NCBI GenBank assembly: GCA_944380875.1
Contig: CALWJA010000090.1
Coordinates: 1 to 43,242, forward strand
DNA length: 43,242 bases
Source: an uncultured Clostridia bacterium
GTDB taxonomy: Bacteria > Bacillota > Clostridia > Oscillospirales > Acutalibacteraceae
Direction of reading: 5' to 3'
The notes under the pieces were generated by a model. That model did not search any database. It saw nothing but the letters and a program-made list of their open reading frames with translations, and had not been told where the DNA came from. Made by a program: the position numbers and the translations under genes. Within the stretch, counting starts at the first letter, position 1. Each line of letters begins with the position of its first letter. Positions 6,822-15,460 of this stretch are shown piece by piece.

Positions 6822-8357
6822 CTATTTCCCGCTCACATGGACACTCCAACGGCCTTCAAGAGAAAGGGGACCCGATACGGCCGCCCAGCACAATCCCGCG
6901 CCCAGGCGCAGTTCCAAAACGCCTCGATCCGCTATAAGCTGATATCTTCCCTCCGCCGCCGGGATTCGCAGTTCTTCCGGGATTTCCAGTTGTTCCTTTC
7001 CCAGCAGAAGTGTTCCCTGCCGCAGGGAAGTGCCGTCAAGTTCCAAAAGCACGTTTCCATCCTTTTCCACTCTCACTGCGCTCTTTTCCGCTGGAAGGAC
7101 TCCTTCCAGCAACACAGGCCTATCTTCCAAGATACCGGTATATTCTCCCTCAACCGGAGCTGAAATCCGCTGGAAGAGGGGTTCCTCCAGGGGAATTGCC
7201 GGCTGTGTCCGCAGTATATAGGAGCCGTCTCTTTCTACAAGGGAAAGGGAGGCGGGAATGGCCATCATACCTGTCCGATTCTCTCCGGTATTGGGAAGCC
7301 GCAGCCAGGTCATTTGTATAGCCTTTCCGCAAAAGCCCGAAAAAGGCTGGGCCGCATATGGAATCGTATTGAGATAGGCCATTTTTCTGACCTGTTCCGG
7401 CTGGAATCTGTATCCGTCAAAACTGCCCACAAAATAGAATCCATCCGCAGACCAGAACACCCATTTCTGTTCCTCTTTCCCTTCCACAGGCAGAGGAAAC
7501 AACCCCGGGCATTCCCATGCCTTGGGAAGTTCCAGCCTTTGGGTTTCCTCAAAATGGAGAAGATCCTTTGAGCGGAACAGGGCAAATGTATTGCCTTCCA
7601 GATATAAAGCCATGCAGTAGGCTTGGGAACCCTCATGCCAAAACACCATGGGATCCCTGTTTTTGTCGGCCAGGTGAGGGAGTATGCATTGCTTTTTTAT
7701 AAGCGTTTCTCCCCCGTCTGTGCTTACTGCCAGACGCTGTGTATACTCTTCCCCATACGACCAGGGATTTTCTCCCCCTGCAGCCGTATAGTAATACAAA
7801 ACGGCTCCCGGGCCAAATCCGGCGTCCCCCTTTTTATCGGGAAAAGCGCAGCCGGAAAAAATCGTGCCCGTTTCATCGGGAAAAAGCGCTATATCCTTGT
7901 CTTCCCAATGAAGAAGGTCCCTACTCTGGGCATGCCCCCAATACATGGGGCCCCATTCGGTTCCAAAGGGATGATACTGGTAATAACAATGATAAATTCC
8001 TTTTTCGGAATCATAAAAAAGACCGTTTGGGTCGTTCATCCAGCCGCTTTCAGGAGAAAGATGGAAAAAAGGCCGCTGAGGCTGGGCATCCGGCCTCGTT
8101 TTTTCCTGACGAATACAAGAAAGCCTTTCCTCGGGGAAATCCCCGCAGAAAAGAAGGTTCTTTCCTTCCATTCCTTTGAGAGATACCGCTGCCCAAAAAT
8201 CCGGCTGCTGCTCCGGCTCAGGCCAGGGAATTTGCAGTTCCAAAACTTTATGCTCCCGGTCACAGGCGTCGAAGACCGTCACCAGTTTCAAAGGGTTCCC
8301 TTTTTTTACAGGAAACCACAGATATGGTTTTTCTGCCGAAGCTTGTATAGAAAACAT
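6822..8357 (-). CDS. GH32 beta-fructosidase (sucrose/fructan hydrolase)
   Basis: A 511-residue GH32 enzyme that would cleave beta-fructosides (sucrose, inulin or levan oligosaccharides). The five-bladed propeller begins with FFHLSPESGWMNDPNG, nucleophile Asp109. It continues with YHCYYQYHPFGTEWGPMYWGH, the RDP stabiliser Asp235 and the WECPG acid/base Glu282. A C-terminal beta-sandwich follows from about residue 385. Roughly 95 residues precede the catalytic domain, more than in typical sucrose-6-phosphate hydrolases; this extension has no signal peptide. The ATG at 8357 has GAGGTG seven bases upstream; the TTG at 8372 is unlikely. It has its own promoter (8420-8448). No PTS or fructokinase gene is adjacent, so whether the substrate is phosphorylated is undecided. 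Confidence 0.94.
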   Translation of the reverse strand: MFSIQASAEKPYLWFPVKKGNPLKLVTVFDACDREHKVLELQIPWPEPEQQPDFWAAVSLKGMEGKNLLFCGDFPEERLSCIRQEKTRPDAQPQRPFFHLSPESGWMNDPNGLFYDSEKGIYHCYYQYHPFGTEWGPMYWGHAQSRDLLHWEDKDIALFPDETGTIFSGCAFPDKKGDAGFGPGAVLYYYTAAGGENPWSYGEEYTQRLAVSTDGGETLIKKQCILPHLADKNRDPMVFWHEGSQAYCMALYLEGNTFALFRSKDLLHFEETQRLELPKAWECPGLFPLPVEGKEEQKWVFWSADGFYFVGSFDGYRFQPEQVRKMAYLNTIPYAAQPFSGFCGKAIQMTWLRLPNTGENRTGMMAIPASLSLVERDGSYILRTQPAIPLEEPLFQRISAPVEGEYTGILEDRPVLLEGVLPAEKSAVRVEKDGNVLLELDGTSLRQGTLLLGKEQLEIPEELRIPAAEGRYQLIADRGVLELRLGAGLCWAAVSGPLSLEGRWSVHVSGK

Positions 8358-8419
8358 CCCGCAACACCTCAAAATCCGTTCTTAAAGTATTTCTATCGTT
8401 TCTGCCTCGTTTTTATTTC

Positions 8420-8448
8420 AGCATATCCTTGTACTGCGAATTTGTCAA
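8420..8448 (-). promoter_or_regulatory. Promoter of the GH32 gene
   Basis: On the minus strand, TTGACA (8443-8448), a 17-base spacer and TATGCT (8420-8425) lie about 65 bases before the GH32 start at 8357. This is a near-consensus sigma-A promoter. Confidence 0.72.
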
Positions 8449-8654
8449 GATTTCACCCAGGGGGAACCCATTGAAACCCTTTGTATCATAAAAAAGTCTT
8501 TTTCCAAAAACAAAAATGTGATACACTGAGAACGGCTTTTCGAGAATATCCCCGAGCCGGTATTAGACGCCTTTTCTATATATACATATTCGATATCTAC
8601 TTTTTGTCGGCAAAGCATGGTCTTCTTGCTGCATTTTATGGAGGAAATAATTCT

Positions 8655-9485
8655 ATGAATCCACATTTTTCCCCTTCCCAATGCCTGATCGCTTTGGATC
8701 TGGACGGTACTTTGACAAATTCCAAAAAAGAGGTAACAAAATATACAAAAGACTGCCTGCTCCGCCTGCAGGAAGCAGGTGCCAAGATTGCTCTTGCATC
8801 CGGCCGCCCCACCTATGGGGTAACCCCTCTTGCCCAGGAACTGCTGCTTCCTAGATATGAAGGCTATATTTTATCCTACAACGGCGGAAAAATAACCGCC
8901 TGTTCCACCGGAAAGACTCTTTTCCGCCAGCAGCTTCCCGACGGCGCTATTCCCAGGCTGGCTGCCCTTCGGGACGAGCTTTCCCTGGAACTTCTTACCT
9001 ATGAAGGCACTTGCATCATAACGGAGGACCCGGAAAATCCCTATGTCCAGAAGGAAGCGGCCATAAACCGGATGGAAGTCCGGAAAATTTCCTCCTTCGC
9101 GGATTATGTTACCTTCCCGGTAACAAAATGCCTGATGGTAGGAGAAGGTTCCTATCTGGCCTCTGTGGAATCCTATGCCGCCCAACAGCTGGGAGAAGAT
9201 TTCAGCGTCTACCGCTCAGAACCCTATTTTTTGGAAATTGTGCCTCAGGGGATTGACAAAGCCCGTTCCCTGGAACGCCTTCTTTCCTCTTTATCTCTAA
9301 AAAAAGAAAATCTTCTGGCTTTTGGGGATGGTTATAACGATATAAGCATGCTTCGTTATGCGGGCTTGGGTGTTGCCATGGCCAATGCCAGCGAAGAAGT
9401 GAAAAAGGCGGCGAACAGGATCACTCTCTCCAACGATGAAGACGGTGTTGCCCGAATTCTGGAGGAACTTTTTCCCCTAAAATAA
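8655..9485 (+). CDS. Cof-type HAD-IIB phosphatase
   Basis: A 276-residue Cof-like haloacid dehalogenase phosphatase. Motif I is LIALDLDGTLT (catalytic Asp15 and Asp17), motif II lies in KIALASGRP, and motifs III/IV are the late lysine and FGDGYNDISMLRYAGLGVAMANA. Between motifs II and III sits the large C2 cap, as in YidA/Cof proteins that dephosphorylate sugar phosphates, FMN or PLP. The ATG at 8655 follows GGAGGAAATAATTCT; the open frame runs upstream to 8481 but has no ribosome site there. The gene is divergent from GH32 and precedes a second HAD gene. The substrate cannot be read from the sequence; a sugar phosphate is plausible from context. Confidence 0.92.
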   Translation: MNPHFSPSQCLIALDLDGTLTNSKKEVTKYTKDCLLRLQEAGAKIALASGRPTYGVTPLAQELLLPRYEGYILSYNGGKITACSTGKTLFRQQLPDGAIPRLAALRDELSLELLTYEGTCIITEDPENPYVQKEAAINRMEVRKISSFADYVTFPVTKCLMVGEGSYLASVESYAAQQLGEDFSVYRSEPYFLEIVPQGIDKARSLERLLSSLSLKKENLLAFGDGYNDISMLRYAGLGVAMANASEEVKKAANRITLSNDEDGVARILEELFPLK

Positions 9486-9598
9486 AACCGTTTGCCCGTA
9501 ACCTTTTAATAGAAAAATTTGTCTTATAAAACAGAATAGACATACTTGTGCTTTGCACTCTTATATTTTACTTTAAGGAAAGGAGCGCGCCTGCCGAA

Positions 9599-10396
9599 AT
9601 GAGGCGGCGCTATTTACCCATGAACGTAACAAACTCTACTATCCCTTCCGCAGACCGGAATGGGGCAAATCTGACCACCATTTTCTTTGATTTAGACGGC
9701 ACCCTTCTGCCTATGGAGCAGGAGGCTTTTATGAAACTCTATTTCCATGAGCTTTCCAAGCGCTGTGTTCCTTTAGGATACGAACCGAAAGCGCTGGTTG
9801 ACGCTGTTTGGAAAGGCACCGTCTCCATGGTTAAAAACGACGGCACCATGAAAAACAAAGACCGGTTCTGGCAGGTATTCGCCTCTCTCATGGGGCAGCA
9901 GGCATACGAGCAGATCCCTATTTTTGACGACTTTTATACCAGGGAATTTCACAGAGTTAAGGACGCTACCCAGCCGGATCCCTGGGCAGACCGATGCGTG
10001 AAGCTCGCTAAAGAGAAAGGATATACGGTAGCGCTGGCTACCAACCCCCTTTTCCCCAGGCAGGGTACTTTGGCGCGAATCGGCTGGGCCGGCATGGATC
10101 CGGAAGATTTTGCGCTGATTACCACCTATGAGGATTGCTCTTACTGCAAACCCAATCCTTCCTATTATAAAGAGGTTCTTTCCGCCCTTTGTAAAAAGCC
10201 GGAAGAATGCATGATGATAGGAAACGATGTATCGGAAGATATGGTAGCTTCTGATATGGGTATGGATTTCTTTCTTGTGGACACATGCATATTAAATCCT
10301 TTAAACCGGGATGTATCCGGCGTGAAACGCGGTTCTCTGCAAGAGCTGTATACTTTTTTGCAGTCTCTCCCCTCTCGGCAGGGGCTTGCTGAATAA
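9599..10396 (+). CDS. HAD-IA family hydrolase
   Basis: A HAD phosphatase of about 265 residues with a helical C1 cap. Motif I is TIFFDLDGTLLPME, motif II LATNPLFP, the motif III lysine is in CKPNPSYYKEVL, and motif IV is MIGNDVSEDMVAS. The start is uncertain: the ATG at 9599 follows AAGGAAAGGAGC at a rather long spacing of about 14, and the ATG at 9620 is also possible. It lies 113 bases after the Cof-type gene and ends before a strong terminator, so the two HAD genes are a unit separate from the pst operon. The substrate is unknown; closeness to the phosphate genes hints at phosphoester scavenging, but only weakly. Confidence 0.88.
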   Translation: MRRRYLPMNVTNSTIPSADRNGANLTTIFFDLDGTLLPMEQEAFMKLYFHELSKRCVPLGYEPKALVDAVWKGTVSMVKNDGTMKNKDRFWQVFASLMGQQAYEQIPIFDDFYTREFHRVKDATQPDPWADRCVKLAKEKGYTVALATNPLFPRQGTLARIGWAGMDPEDFALITTYEDCSYCKPNPSYYKEVLSALCKKPEECMMIGNDVSEDMVASDMGMDFFLVDTCILNPLNRDVSGVKRGSLQELYTFLQSLPSRQGLAE

Positions 10397-10495
10397 TCCC
10401 ATTTCCCCTATTAGATTTAACAATTCTCTTTACCTGTTCCAAACTTGTTTAACCAAAAACAAAAAATACGGGGTGCAGATTCCCATATATTTCTC

Positions 10496-10534
10496 CAGGG
10501 AAGAAGGAAAAAGATCCTTCTTCCCTGTTTTTTT
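10496..10534 (+). terminator. Intrinsic terminator before the pst operon
   Basis: A perfect 13-base-pair stem (10496-10508 with 10515-10527), six-base loop, then seven T residues. It insulates the pst operon from the HAD genes. Confidence 0.93.
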
Positions 10535-10553
10535 GCCCATTTAACTATTTGGC

Positions 10554-10608
10554 TTTACAAAGATTTAACATAAGCAAGATTTTACATTTTACACAGCCCA
10601 CGTATACT
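10554..10608 (+). promoter_or_regulatory. Pho-box-like promoter of pstS
   Basis: TTTACA (10554), TTAACA (10565) and a TTTTACA-type half-site (10587) lie on an 11-base helical phase, with TTTACA (10581) also serving as a -35. The -10 is TATACT (10603-10608), 16 bases after it. TT(A/T)ACA-type half-sites repeated every 11 bases are the known binding pattern of Gram-positive PhoP. Position and the downstream phosphate genes support control by the PhoP/PhoR pair encoded in the same cluster. Confidence 0.78.
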
Positions 10609-10659
10609 GATAACTGCAAAACAGAAAACAAACAACAAGAACAGAAAAGGAGAATCCTT

Positions 10660-11559
10660 ATGAAACGCTTTTTTGCATGCCTGTTGGCAGGCGCCATGAT
10701 GCTGAGTTTTGCAGCTTGCAGCCAGGGGAACGATTCCAGTTCCAGCGCAGCTGACTCCAGCACGACTGAATCTTCTAGCACAACCGAAAATTCCAGCGAA
10801 ACCACCACAGGAGATCTGAGCGGCATTGTTAAGACCGGCGGTTCTACTTCCGTTGAAAAGGTTATGACGGCTCTGATCTATAAATTCCAGGAAAACAATC
10901 AGAATGTAACCATAAACTATGAAATGAACGGTTCCGGCGACGGCATCCAGGGTGTTATCGACGGAAAATATGAAATCGGCCATTCCAGCCGTGACCTGAA
11001 GGACGAAGAAAAGGCAGAAGGCCTCACCGGTACTGCTTATGCAATCGATGGTATCGCCCTTGTAATCAACAACGAAAACACCGCTTCCAACCTGACCAAA
11101 GAGCAGGTTAAAGGCATCTACACCGGCGAGATCACCAACTGGAGCGAAGTTGGCGGCGCAGACGCCCCCATCACCGTTGTGATCCGTGAAGCCGGTTCCG
11201 GCACTCGCAGCGCTTTCGGCGAAATCATCGGTGTGGAAGATGAAGAACTGGTTTCCACTGCTACCGAGTGCAAAGACACCGGCGCTGTGCAGACCACAGT
11301 TTCTCAGAACGCAAACGCAATCGGATATATGTCCTTCTCCGATCTGGACGCCAGCATGGTTAAGGCTGTAGAGTTTGAAGGAACCGCCATCAGCACAGAA
11401 ACCTTGAAGGATGGCAGCTACACCCTCCAGCGTTCCTTCCTGATGGTTACAAAGGATGGCGCAGAACTCTCCCCCGCTGCTCAGGCTTTCATGGATTTTG
11501 TTCTCAGCGACGAAGGCCAGAAACTTGTGGAAGACAATAATCTGATCACCGTTAAATAA
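10660..11559 (+). CDS. pstS: Phosphate ABC transporter substrate-binding lipoprotein PstS
   Basis: A 299-residue periplasmic-type binding lipoprotein that captures inorganic phosphate outside the membrane. A signal sequence ends in the lipobox SFAAC, lipid-anchored Cys20, followed by a Ser/Thr linker (24-50). The binding fold shows the PstS motifs GGSTSVEKVM, GSGDGIQGV, IGHSSRDL, YTGEITNW and REAGSGTRSAF; the Ser/Arg/Gly loops are the phosphate ligands in this family. The ATG at 10660 follows AAAAGGAG. It is the first gene of the phosphate operon and sits behind the Pho box. Its codon use looks more optimised than its neighbours', as expected of a highly expressed gene. A 280-base gap with a stable hairpin separates it from pstC. 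Confidence 0.96.
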   Translation: MKRFFACLLAGAMMLSFAACSQGNDSSSSAADSSTTESSSTTENSSETTTGDLSGIVKTGGSTSVEKVMTALIYKFQENNQNVTINYEMNGSGDGIQGVIDGKYEIGHSSRDLKDEEKAEGLTGTAYAIDGIALVINNENTASNLTKEQVKGIYTGEITNWSEVGGADAPITVVIREAGSGTRSAFGEIIGVEDEELVSTATECKDTGAVQTTVSQNANAIGYMSFSDLDASMVKAVEFEGTAISTETLKDGSYTLQRSFLMVTKDGAELSPAAQAFMDFVLSDEGQKLVEDNNLITVK

Positions 11560-11581
11560 GAAATCCTCTAAACATAACAAC

Positions 11582-11636
11582 CACAGGACTCGGAGAGGCA
11601 CCGGAGCTGGATCGGCAGGTCTCATCGGGTCTTGTG
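11582..11636 (+). promoter_or_regulatory. Stem-loop in the pstS-pstC gap
   Basis: CACAGGACTCG (11582-11592) pairs with CGGGTCTTGTG (11626-11636) over 11 pairs including two G/U wobbles. The loop is itself GC-rich (CCGGAGCTGG). No clean T-run follows, so it is not a simple terminator. A position just past pstS suits mRNA stabilisation or partial attenuation, giving more PstS than permease (inference). The remaining gap to 11841 has AT-rich stretches but no promoter I can defend. Confidence 0.5.
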
Positions 11637-11841
11637 ATTTGTTATAAGCTTGCAAATAAAGGTGTATGACTACGCAAACGATATTCTTTAGGCAACTGTA
11701 AAGCGGAAATCTAAAGAAAATTTTCGGAAACAGCGCCTGAGCCATAGAGTGGTCTACATAATTTCTGCGAAAAGAAAATGCTTTCCTAAAACACAGTTTT
11801 ATAGATATAAGTCACAGTAATCGAGAAAGGTTGGATGTGCG

Positions 11842-12774
11842 GTGACAGAAATACGCAACCCCGCTTCCCCTCCCCAAAAGAAAAGCTCTGTTAGGGGAGA
11901 AGCCAAAGCGAAAACGCTGACGGAACGGATTATGAATGGTATATTCTTTGTATGCGGAATTCTGGCAGCTGTCAGTGTTGTTTTCATTTCCTTATATATG
12001 ATCTTCTCAGGAGGCCCGGCCATCCTGAAAATTGGTTTCAGAGAGTTCCTATTGGGGGACGTATGGAATCCCAGCAATAACGAGTTCGGTATCCTTCCCA
12101 TGATTTTAGCCTCTATCCTGGCAACCGTTGTTTCTGTTCTTATCGCTGTTCCCATCGGTGTATTGGTAGCGGTATTTCTTTCCCACATCGCCCCGAAAAA
12201 GCTGGCTTCTCTTGTACGCCCCATGGTAGATCTTCTTTCCGGTATTCCTTCCGTGGTTTACGGCCTTCTGGGCGCAATTCTCATTGTTCCCCTGATTTTC
12301 CGCCTGCAGGAAGCTTTCTCCATGCCTACAGGAGGATGCCTGCTTTCCGCCATTATTGTTCTGGTTATTATGATTCTTCCCACGATTATCAGTGTGAGCG
12401 AAACGGCTCTGCGCGCTGTGCCGAAATCCTACTATGAAGCCTCCCTCGGTCTGGGCGGTTCGAAAATCCAAAGCATCTTCAAAGTGGTTGTACCGGCGGC
12501 AAAAAGCGGTATCGTTGCTGGTATGGTGCTGGGCACCGGACGGGCCATCGGCGAAACGATGGCTGTTATGATGGTTGCAGGCAACGCGGTTATTTTGCCT
12601 GAACTGCTCAAACCTGTGCGGCTTTTGACAGTAAGTATTCCCTTTGAATGGGCTTACTCCAGCGGCCTGCATAGAGAAGCCCTCTTTGGAATCGGCCTTG
12701 TGCTGTTTATCTTCATTATGATTATCAACTTTGCATTGAATGGGATCCTGAAGAGAGGAGTGAAAAACACATGA
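11842..12774 (+). CDS. pstC: Phosphate ABC transporter permease PstC
   Basis: A 310-residue inner permease subunit. After a ~30-residue cytoplasmic N-terminus come six predicted membrane helices, with the first near residues 30-52. The binding-protein-dependent transport (EAA) loop reads AVPKSYYEASLGLGGSKIQSIFKVVVP, shown here as the stretch around 193-218, and makes contact with PstB. VDLLSGIPSVVYGLLGA is the typical PstC/PstA helix motif. The start is a GTG at 11842 with GAAAGG about 12 bases upstream; no better in-frame start was seen. Its end overlaps pstA by four bases (ATGA), implying translational coupling. It pairs with PstA to form the membrane channel. Confidence 0.95.
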   Translation: MTEIRNPASPPQKKSSVRGEAKAKTLTERIMNGIFFVCGILAAVSVVFISLYMIFSGGPAILKIGFREFLLGDVWNPSNNEFGILPMILASILATVVSVLIAVPIGVLVAVFLSHIAPKKLASLVRPMVDLLSGIPSVVYGLLGAILIVPLIFRLQEAFSMPTGGCLLSAIIVLVIMILPTIISVSETALRAVPKSYYEASLGLGGSKIQSIFKVVVPAAKSGIVAGMVLGTGRAIGETMAVMMVAGNAVILPELLKPVRLLTVSIPFEWAYSSGLHREALFGIGLVLFIFIMIINFALNGILKRGVKNT

Positions 12775-13745
12775 GCGCAGATATCCGGAGAAACGGAATT
12801 GCAGGTGCAGGTGCGGGAACGGAGCCAAAATCCGCGCCGGAGGCTTCCCTCCCTGTATCCCAGCCCCTTAAGGCCTCTGTTACATCCCTGATGAAAAAGA
12901 AAAAGCGCCCTATGGACATCCTCCTGTATGGGCTGATTTATTTCTTTTCCGCTGCCATTCTGGCAATGGTACTTTATTTTATCATTTACATTCTGTGGCA
13001 AGGACTTCCTATGCTTACCTGGGAATTTCTCTCCACGGCTCCCAACCCTCTGGAAGATACCATAGGAATCCTTCCTGCCATTATCAATACGGTATACATC
13101 ATTCTTCTTTCTGTTCTGATCTCCGTTCCTCTGGGAGTAGGCGGAGCTGTTTATCTTAACGAATATGCCAAGAATAAAGTCCTGATCCGCATCATCGAAT
13201 TTACCACAGAAACTCTTGCGGGCATACCATCCATTATTTTCGGTGTATTCGGATATGTATTTTTCTGCACCACCCTGAACCTGAAGGTATCCCTTCTTTC
13301 CGGCGCCCTTACTTTAACTCTTATGGTGCTTCCCACAATTGTACGCACCATGCAGGAAGCGCTGAAAGCGGTGCCGAAAAGCTACCGGGAAGGCGCCGCC
13401 GGTCTGGGAGCCACCAAATGGCACACCATCCGGACCATCCTTCTTCCCTCCGCCATGCCCGGCCTGATTACAGCCATCATTCTGGCCATTGGCCGTATTG
13501 TGGGCGAATCCGCCGCCCTGATTCTTGTCTCCGGAGGCAGCGCTGTTTATATGCCCCGGGGAAACCTGTTTGAACAGTTCATGGGCAGCGGCGCCACACT
13601 CTCTGTGGAATTGTATCGATACGCATATTCTCGGGGCCTGAACGACGTAGGCTTTGGCATCGCAGCCGTCCTTCTAATTATTGTGCTGCTGCTCAATTTT
13701 ACCACCCGGTTTATCAGCCGCCGGCTGGAGAAAAAGAAACAGTGA
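12771..13745 (+). CDS. pstA: Phosphate ABC transporter permease PstA
   Basis: A 324-residue permease subunit starting at the ATG at 12771 inside the pstC stop. It has a ~50-residue hydrophilic N-terminus ending in KKKKRP, then six membrane helices. Family motifs include [19 protein letters not shown], the EAA loop ([18 protein letters not shown]) and [17 protein letters not shown]. It forms the phosphate channel with PstC and docks on PstB. The N-terminal extension is longer than in E. coli PstA and is Pro/Ala-rich; nothing functional can be read there. pstB follows 16 bases downstream. Confidence 0.95.
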   Translation: MSADIRRNGIAGAGAGTEPKSAPEASLPVSQPLKASVTSLMKKKKRPMDILLYGLIYFFSAAILAMVLYFIIYILWQGLPMLTWEFLSTAPNPLEDTIGILPAIINTVYIILLSVLISVPLGVGGAVYLNEYAKNKVLIRIIEFTTETLAGIPSIIFGVFGYVFFCTTLNLKVSLLSGALTLTLMVLPTIVRTMQEALKAVPKSYREGAAGLGATKWHTIRTILLPSAMPGLITAIILAIGRIVGESAALILVSGGSAVYMPRGNLFEQFMGSGATLSVELYRYAYSRGLNDVGFGIAAVLLIIVLLLNFTTRFISRRLEKKKQ

Positions 13746-13761
13746 TAGGGAGAATGCCTGT

Positions 13762-14529
13762 ATGGAAAATAATAAAACCTGTAAATTGTATTCACAAGAT
13801 TTAAACCTGTATTATGGCGAAAACCACGCGCTGAAAAATGTCAGCCTGGATATTGAAGAAAAGCAGATTACCGCTCTTATCGGTCCCAGCGGCTGCGGAA
13901 AATCCACTTTTCTCAAAACACTCAACCGGATGAACGATTTGGTTCCCAACGTAAAAATCACCGGAAAAATTGTTCTGGATGGGGAGGACATCTACGCGAA
14001 AGGCGTGGACGTAACGCTTTTAAGGAAAAAGGTAGGCATGGTATTCCAGAGCCCTAACCCCTTCCCCATGAGTATTTACGATAATATCGCATACGGCCCC
14101 CGCCTTCATGGAATCAAACGCCGTATGCAGCTGGACGAAATTGTGGAAAAGAGCCTGCGGGGCGCGGCCATTTGGGACGAAGTAAAGGACAGGCTGAAAA
14201 AGAATGCCCTGGGCCTTTCCGGCGGCCAGCAGCAGCGCCTTTGCATTGCCCGCGCGTTGGCTGTGGAGCCGGAAATTCTTTTGATGGATGAACCCACCAG
14301 TGCTCTTGACCCTATTTCCACTTCTAAAATTGAAGAACTGTGCAGCCAGCTGAAACAGAATTATACCATCGTTATCGTTACCCACAACATGCAGCAGGCC
14401 GCCCGTATTTCCGATAAAACCGCCTTTTTCCTTTTGGGCGAAATCGTGGAGGCCGGGGAAACGGAACAAATCTTCTCTATGCCTAAAGACAAACGCACAG
14501 AAGAATATATTACGGGGAGGTTCGGCTAA
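13762..14529 (+). CDS. pstB: Phosphate ABC transporter ATP-binding protein PstB
   Basis: A 255-residue ATPase powering phosphate import. Walker A is GPSGCGKST (41-49), followed by the PstB-typical LNRMNDL. The Q-loop is [20 protein letters not shown], with the family-specific NPFPMS. The ABC signature is LSGGQQQR (152-159), Walker [14 protein letters not shown], and the switch histidine lies in VTHNMQQA. The ATG at 13762 has AGGGAG about nine bases upstream. The TAA stop shares its last base with the phoU start, indicating coupled translation. Length matches the family. Confidence 0.97.
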   Translation: MENNKTCKLYSQDLNLYYGENHALKNVSLDIEEKQITALIGPSGCGKSTFLKTLNRMNDLVPNVKITGKIVLDGEDIYAKGVDVTLLRKKVGMVFQSPNPFPMSIYDNIAYGPRLHGIKRRMQLDEIVEKSLRGAAIWDEVKDRLKKNALGLSGGQQQRLCIARALAVEPEILLMDEPTSALDPISTSKIEELCSQLKQNYTIVIVTHNMQQAARISDKTAFFLLGEIVEAGETEQIFSMPKDKRTEEYITGRFG

Positions 14530-15212
14530 TGAGAGTCAAATTTGATGAACAGCTGAAAGAGCTCCATGTGGAGCTGATTAAAATGGGAAGCCTTTGCGAA
14601 GAAGCTATTTCCCTTGCCGCCAAGGCGTTGGAGGGCGGCCCTCAGGCGAAAGGTCTAGCTGCCAGGGTATCTCCCTTAGAATTTGAAATTGATCAGAAAG
14701 AGCGGGAAATCGAAGGTCGCTGCATGCGTCTTCTTCTGCAGCAGCAGCCGGTGGCCACAGACCTGCGGACCGTTTCCGCGGCCCTTAGGATGATTTCCGA
14801 TCTGGAACGAATCGGGGACCAGGCCGCCGATATTGCCGAACTTACTCCTTACATTACGGAGGAAGCCGCTCAAAAGGAGCTTCCCCTCAGCGAAATGGCC
14901 CGATATGCTGTTTCCATGGTAACCGGCAGTGTGGATGCCTTTGTCCGGGAAGATCTAGAGCTGGCACAAAAAATTATGGATGAAGACGACAAGGTGGATG
15001 CCATCTTCAGCCGTATTAAGGAAGAACTGATCCGCTGCATTATGGAAAACATTCTGGAGCCCAAAGCCGTGCTGGATCTCCTCATGGCTGCCAAATATTT
15101 TGAAAGAATCGCGGACCACGCCGTCAATGTAGCAGAATGGGTAGAATATTCCATAACCGGGGTGCATAAAAGCAGCGAGCATCATGGGAATATAGGCCAG
15201 GATATGCCTTAA
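14529..15212 (+). CDS. phoU: Phosphate signalling regulator PhoU
   Basis: A 227-residue, all-helical PhoU with two tandem three-helix bundles. The metal-contact motifs are seen in LRMISDLERIGDQAADIAEL and AAKYFERIADHAVNVAEWV, the two E/DxxxD-type clusters that bind Fe/Mn in homologues. PhoU damps PhoR signalling when PstSCAB carries phosphate and restrains uptake. It starts on the last base of the pstB stop. A 248-base gap separates it from the response regulator gene. Confidence 0.96.
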   Translation: MRVKFDEQLKELHVELIKMGSLCEEAISLAAKALEGGPQAKGLAARVSPLEFEIDQKEREIEGRCMRLLLQQQPVATDLRTVSAALRMISDLERIGDQAADIAELTPYITEEAAQKELPLSEMARYAVSMVTGSVDAFVREDLELAQKIMDEDDKVDAIFSRIKEELIRCIMENILEPKAVLDLLMAAKYFERIADHAVNVAEWVEYSITGVHKSSEHHGNIGQDMP

Positions 15213-15321
15213 AGTCTTCCTTGTGATCTGCTAAAAAGCAACCGGCCGCAGAAAAAAACGGAACCACACCCTTTTTATTCAAGCTGTAACCTTTGGAAAC
15301 ATCCACAGATAGGGAACTTAT

Positions 15322-15329
15322 GCTATACT
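15322..15329 (+). promoter_or_regulatory. Candidate extended -10 promoter before phoP
   Basis: TGC-TATACT-G (15321-15330) is an extended -10 element about 130 bases before the phoP start. No good -35 lies at the right distance, which fits either the extended -10 type or activator help. It suggests that the two-component genes can be expressed apart from pst. Confidence 0.45.
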
Positions 15330-15460
15330 GTAAAAGGACTGCAGCGCTGGGCCGGATATCCTTTATTTTGTTTAGTCCAAAGGTTATTTTAAATTCTAAT
15401 ATTATAAATTGCTGCAGAAAAGCCGTTTCTTCGGTAATTCTGAATAATGAGGTGACCCCT

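Noticed and set aside
8481-8654. A 58-codon N-terminal extension of the Cof-type phosphatase
   Set aside because: The frame is open but lacks a ribosome site; GGAGG sits directly before the ATG at 8655 and homology begins there.
10582-11745. A 387-codon open frame antisense to pstS
   Set aside because: It lies opposite a secure PstS gene, has no domain or ribosome site, and its Cys/Gly/Phe-rich product reflects the codon bias of the real gene.
11560-11841. A riboswitch in the pstS-pstC gap
   Set aside because: Only one plain stem-loop is visible and no known aptamer core; reported as a simple hairpin instead.
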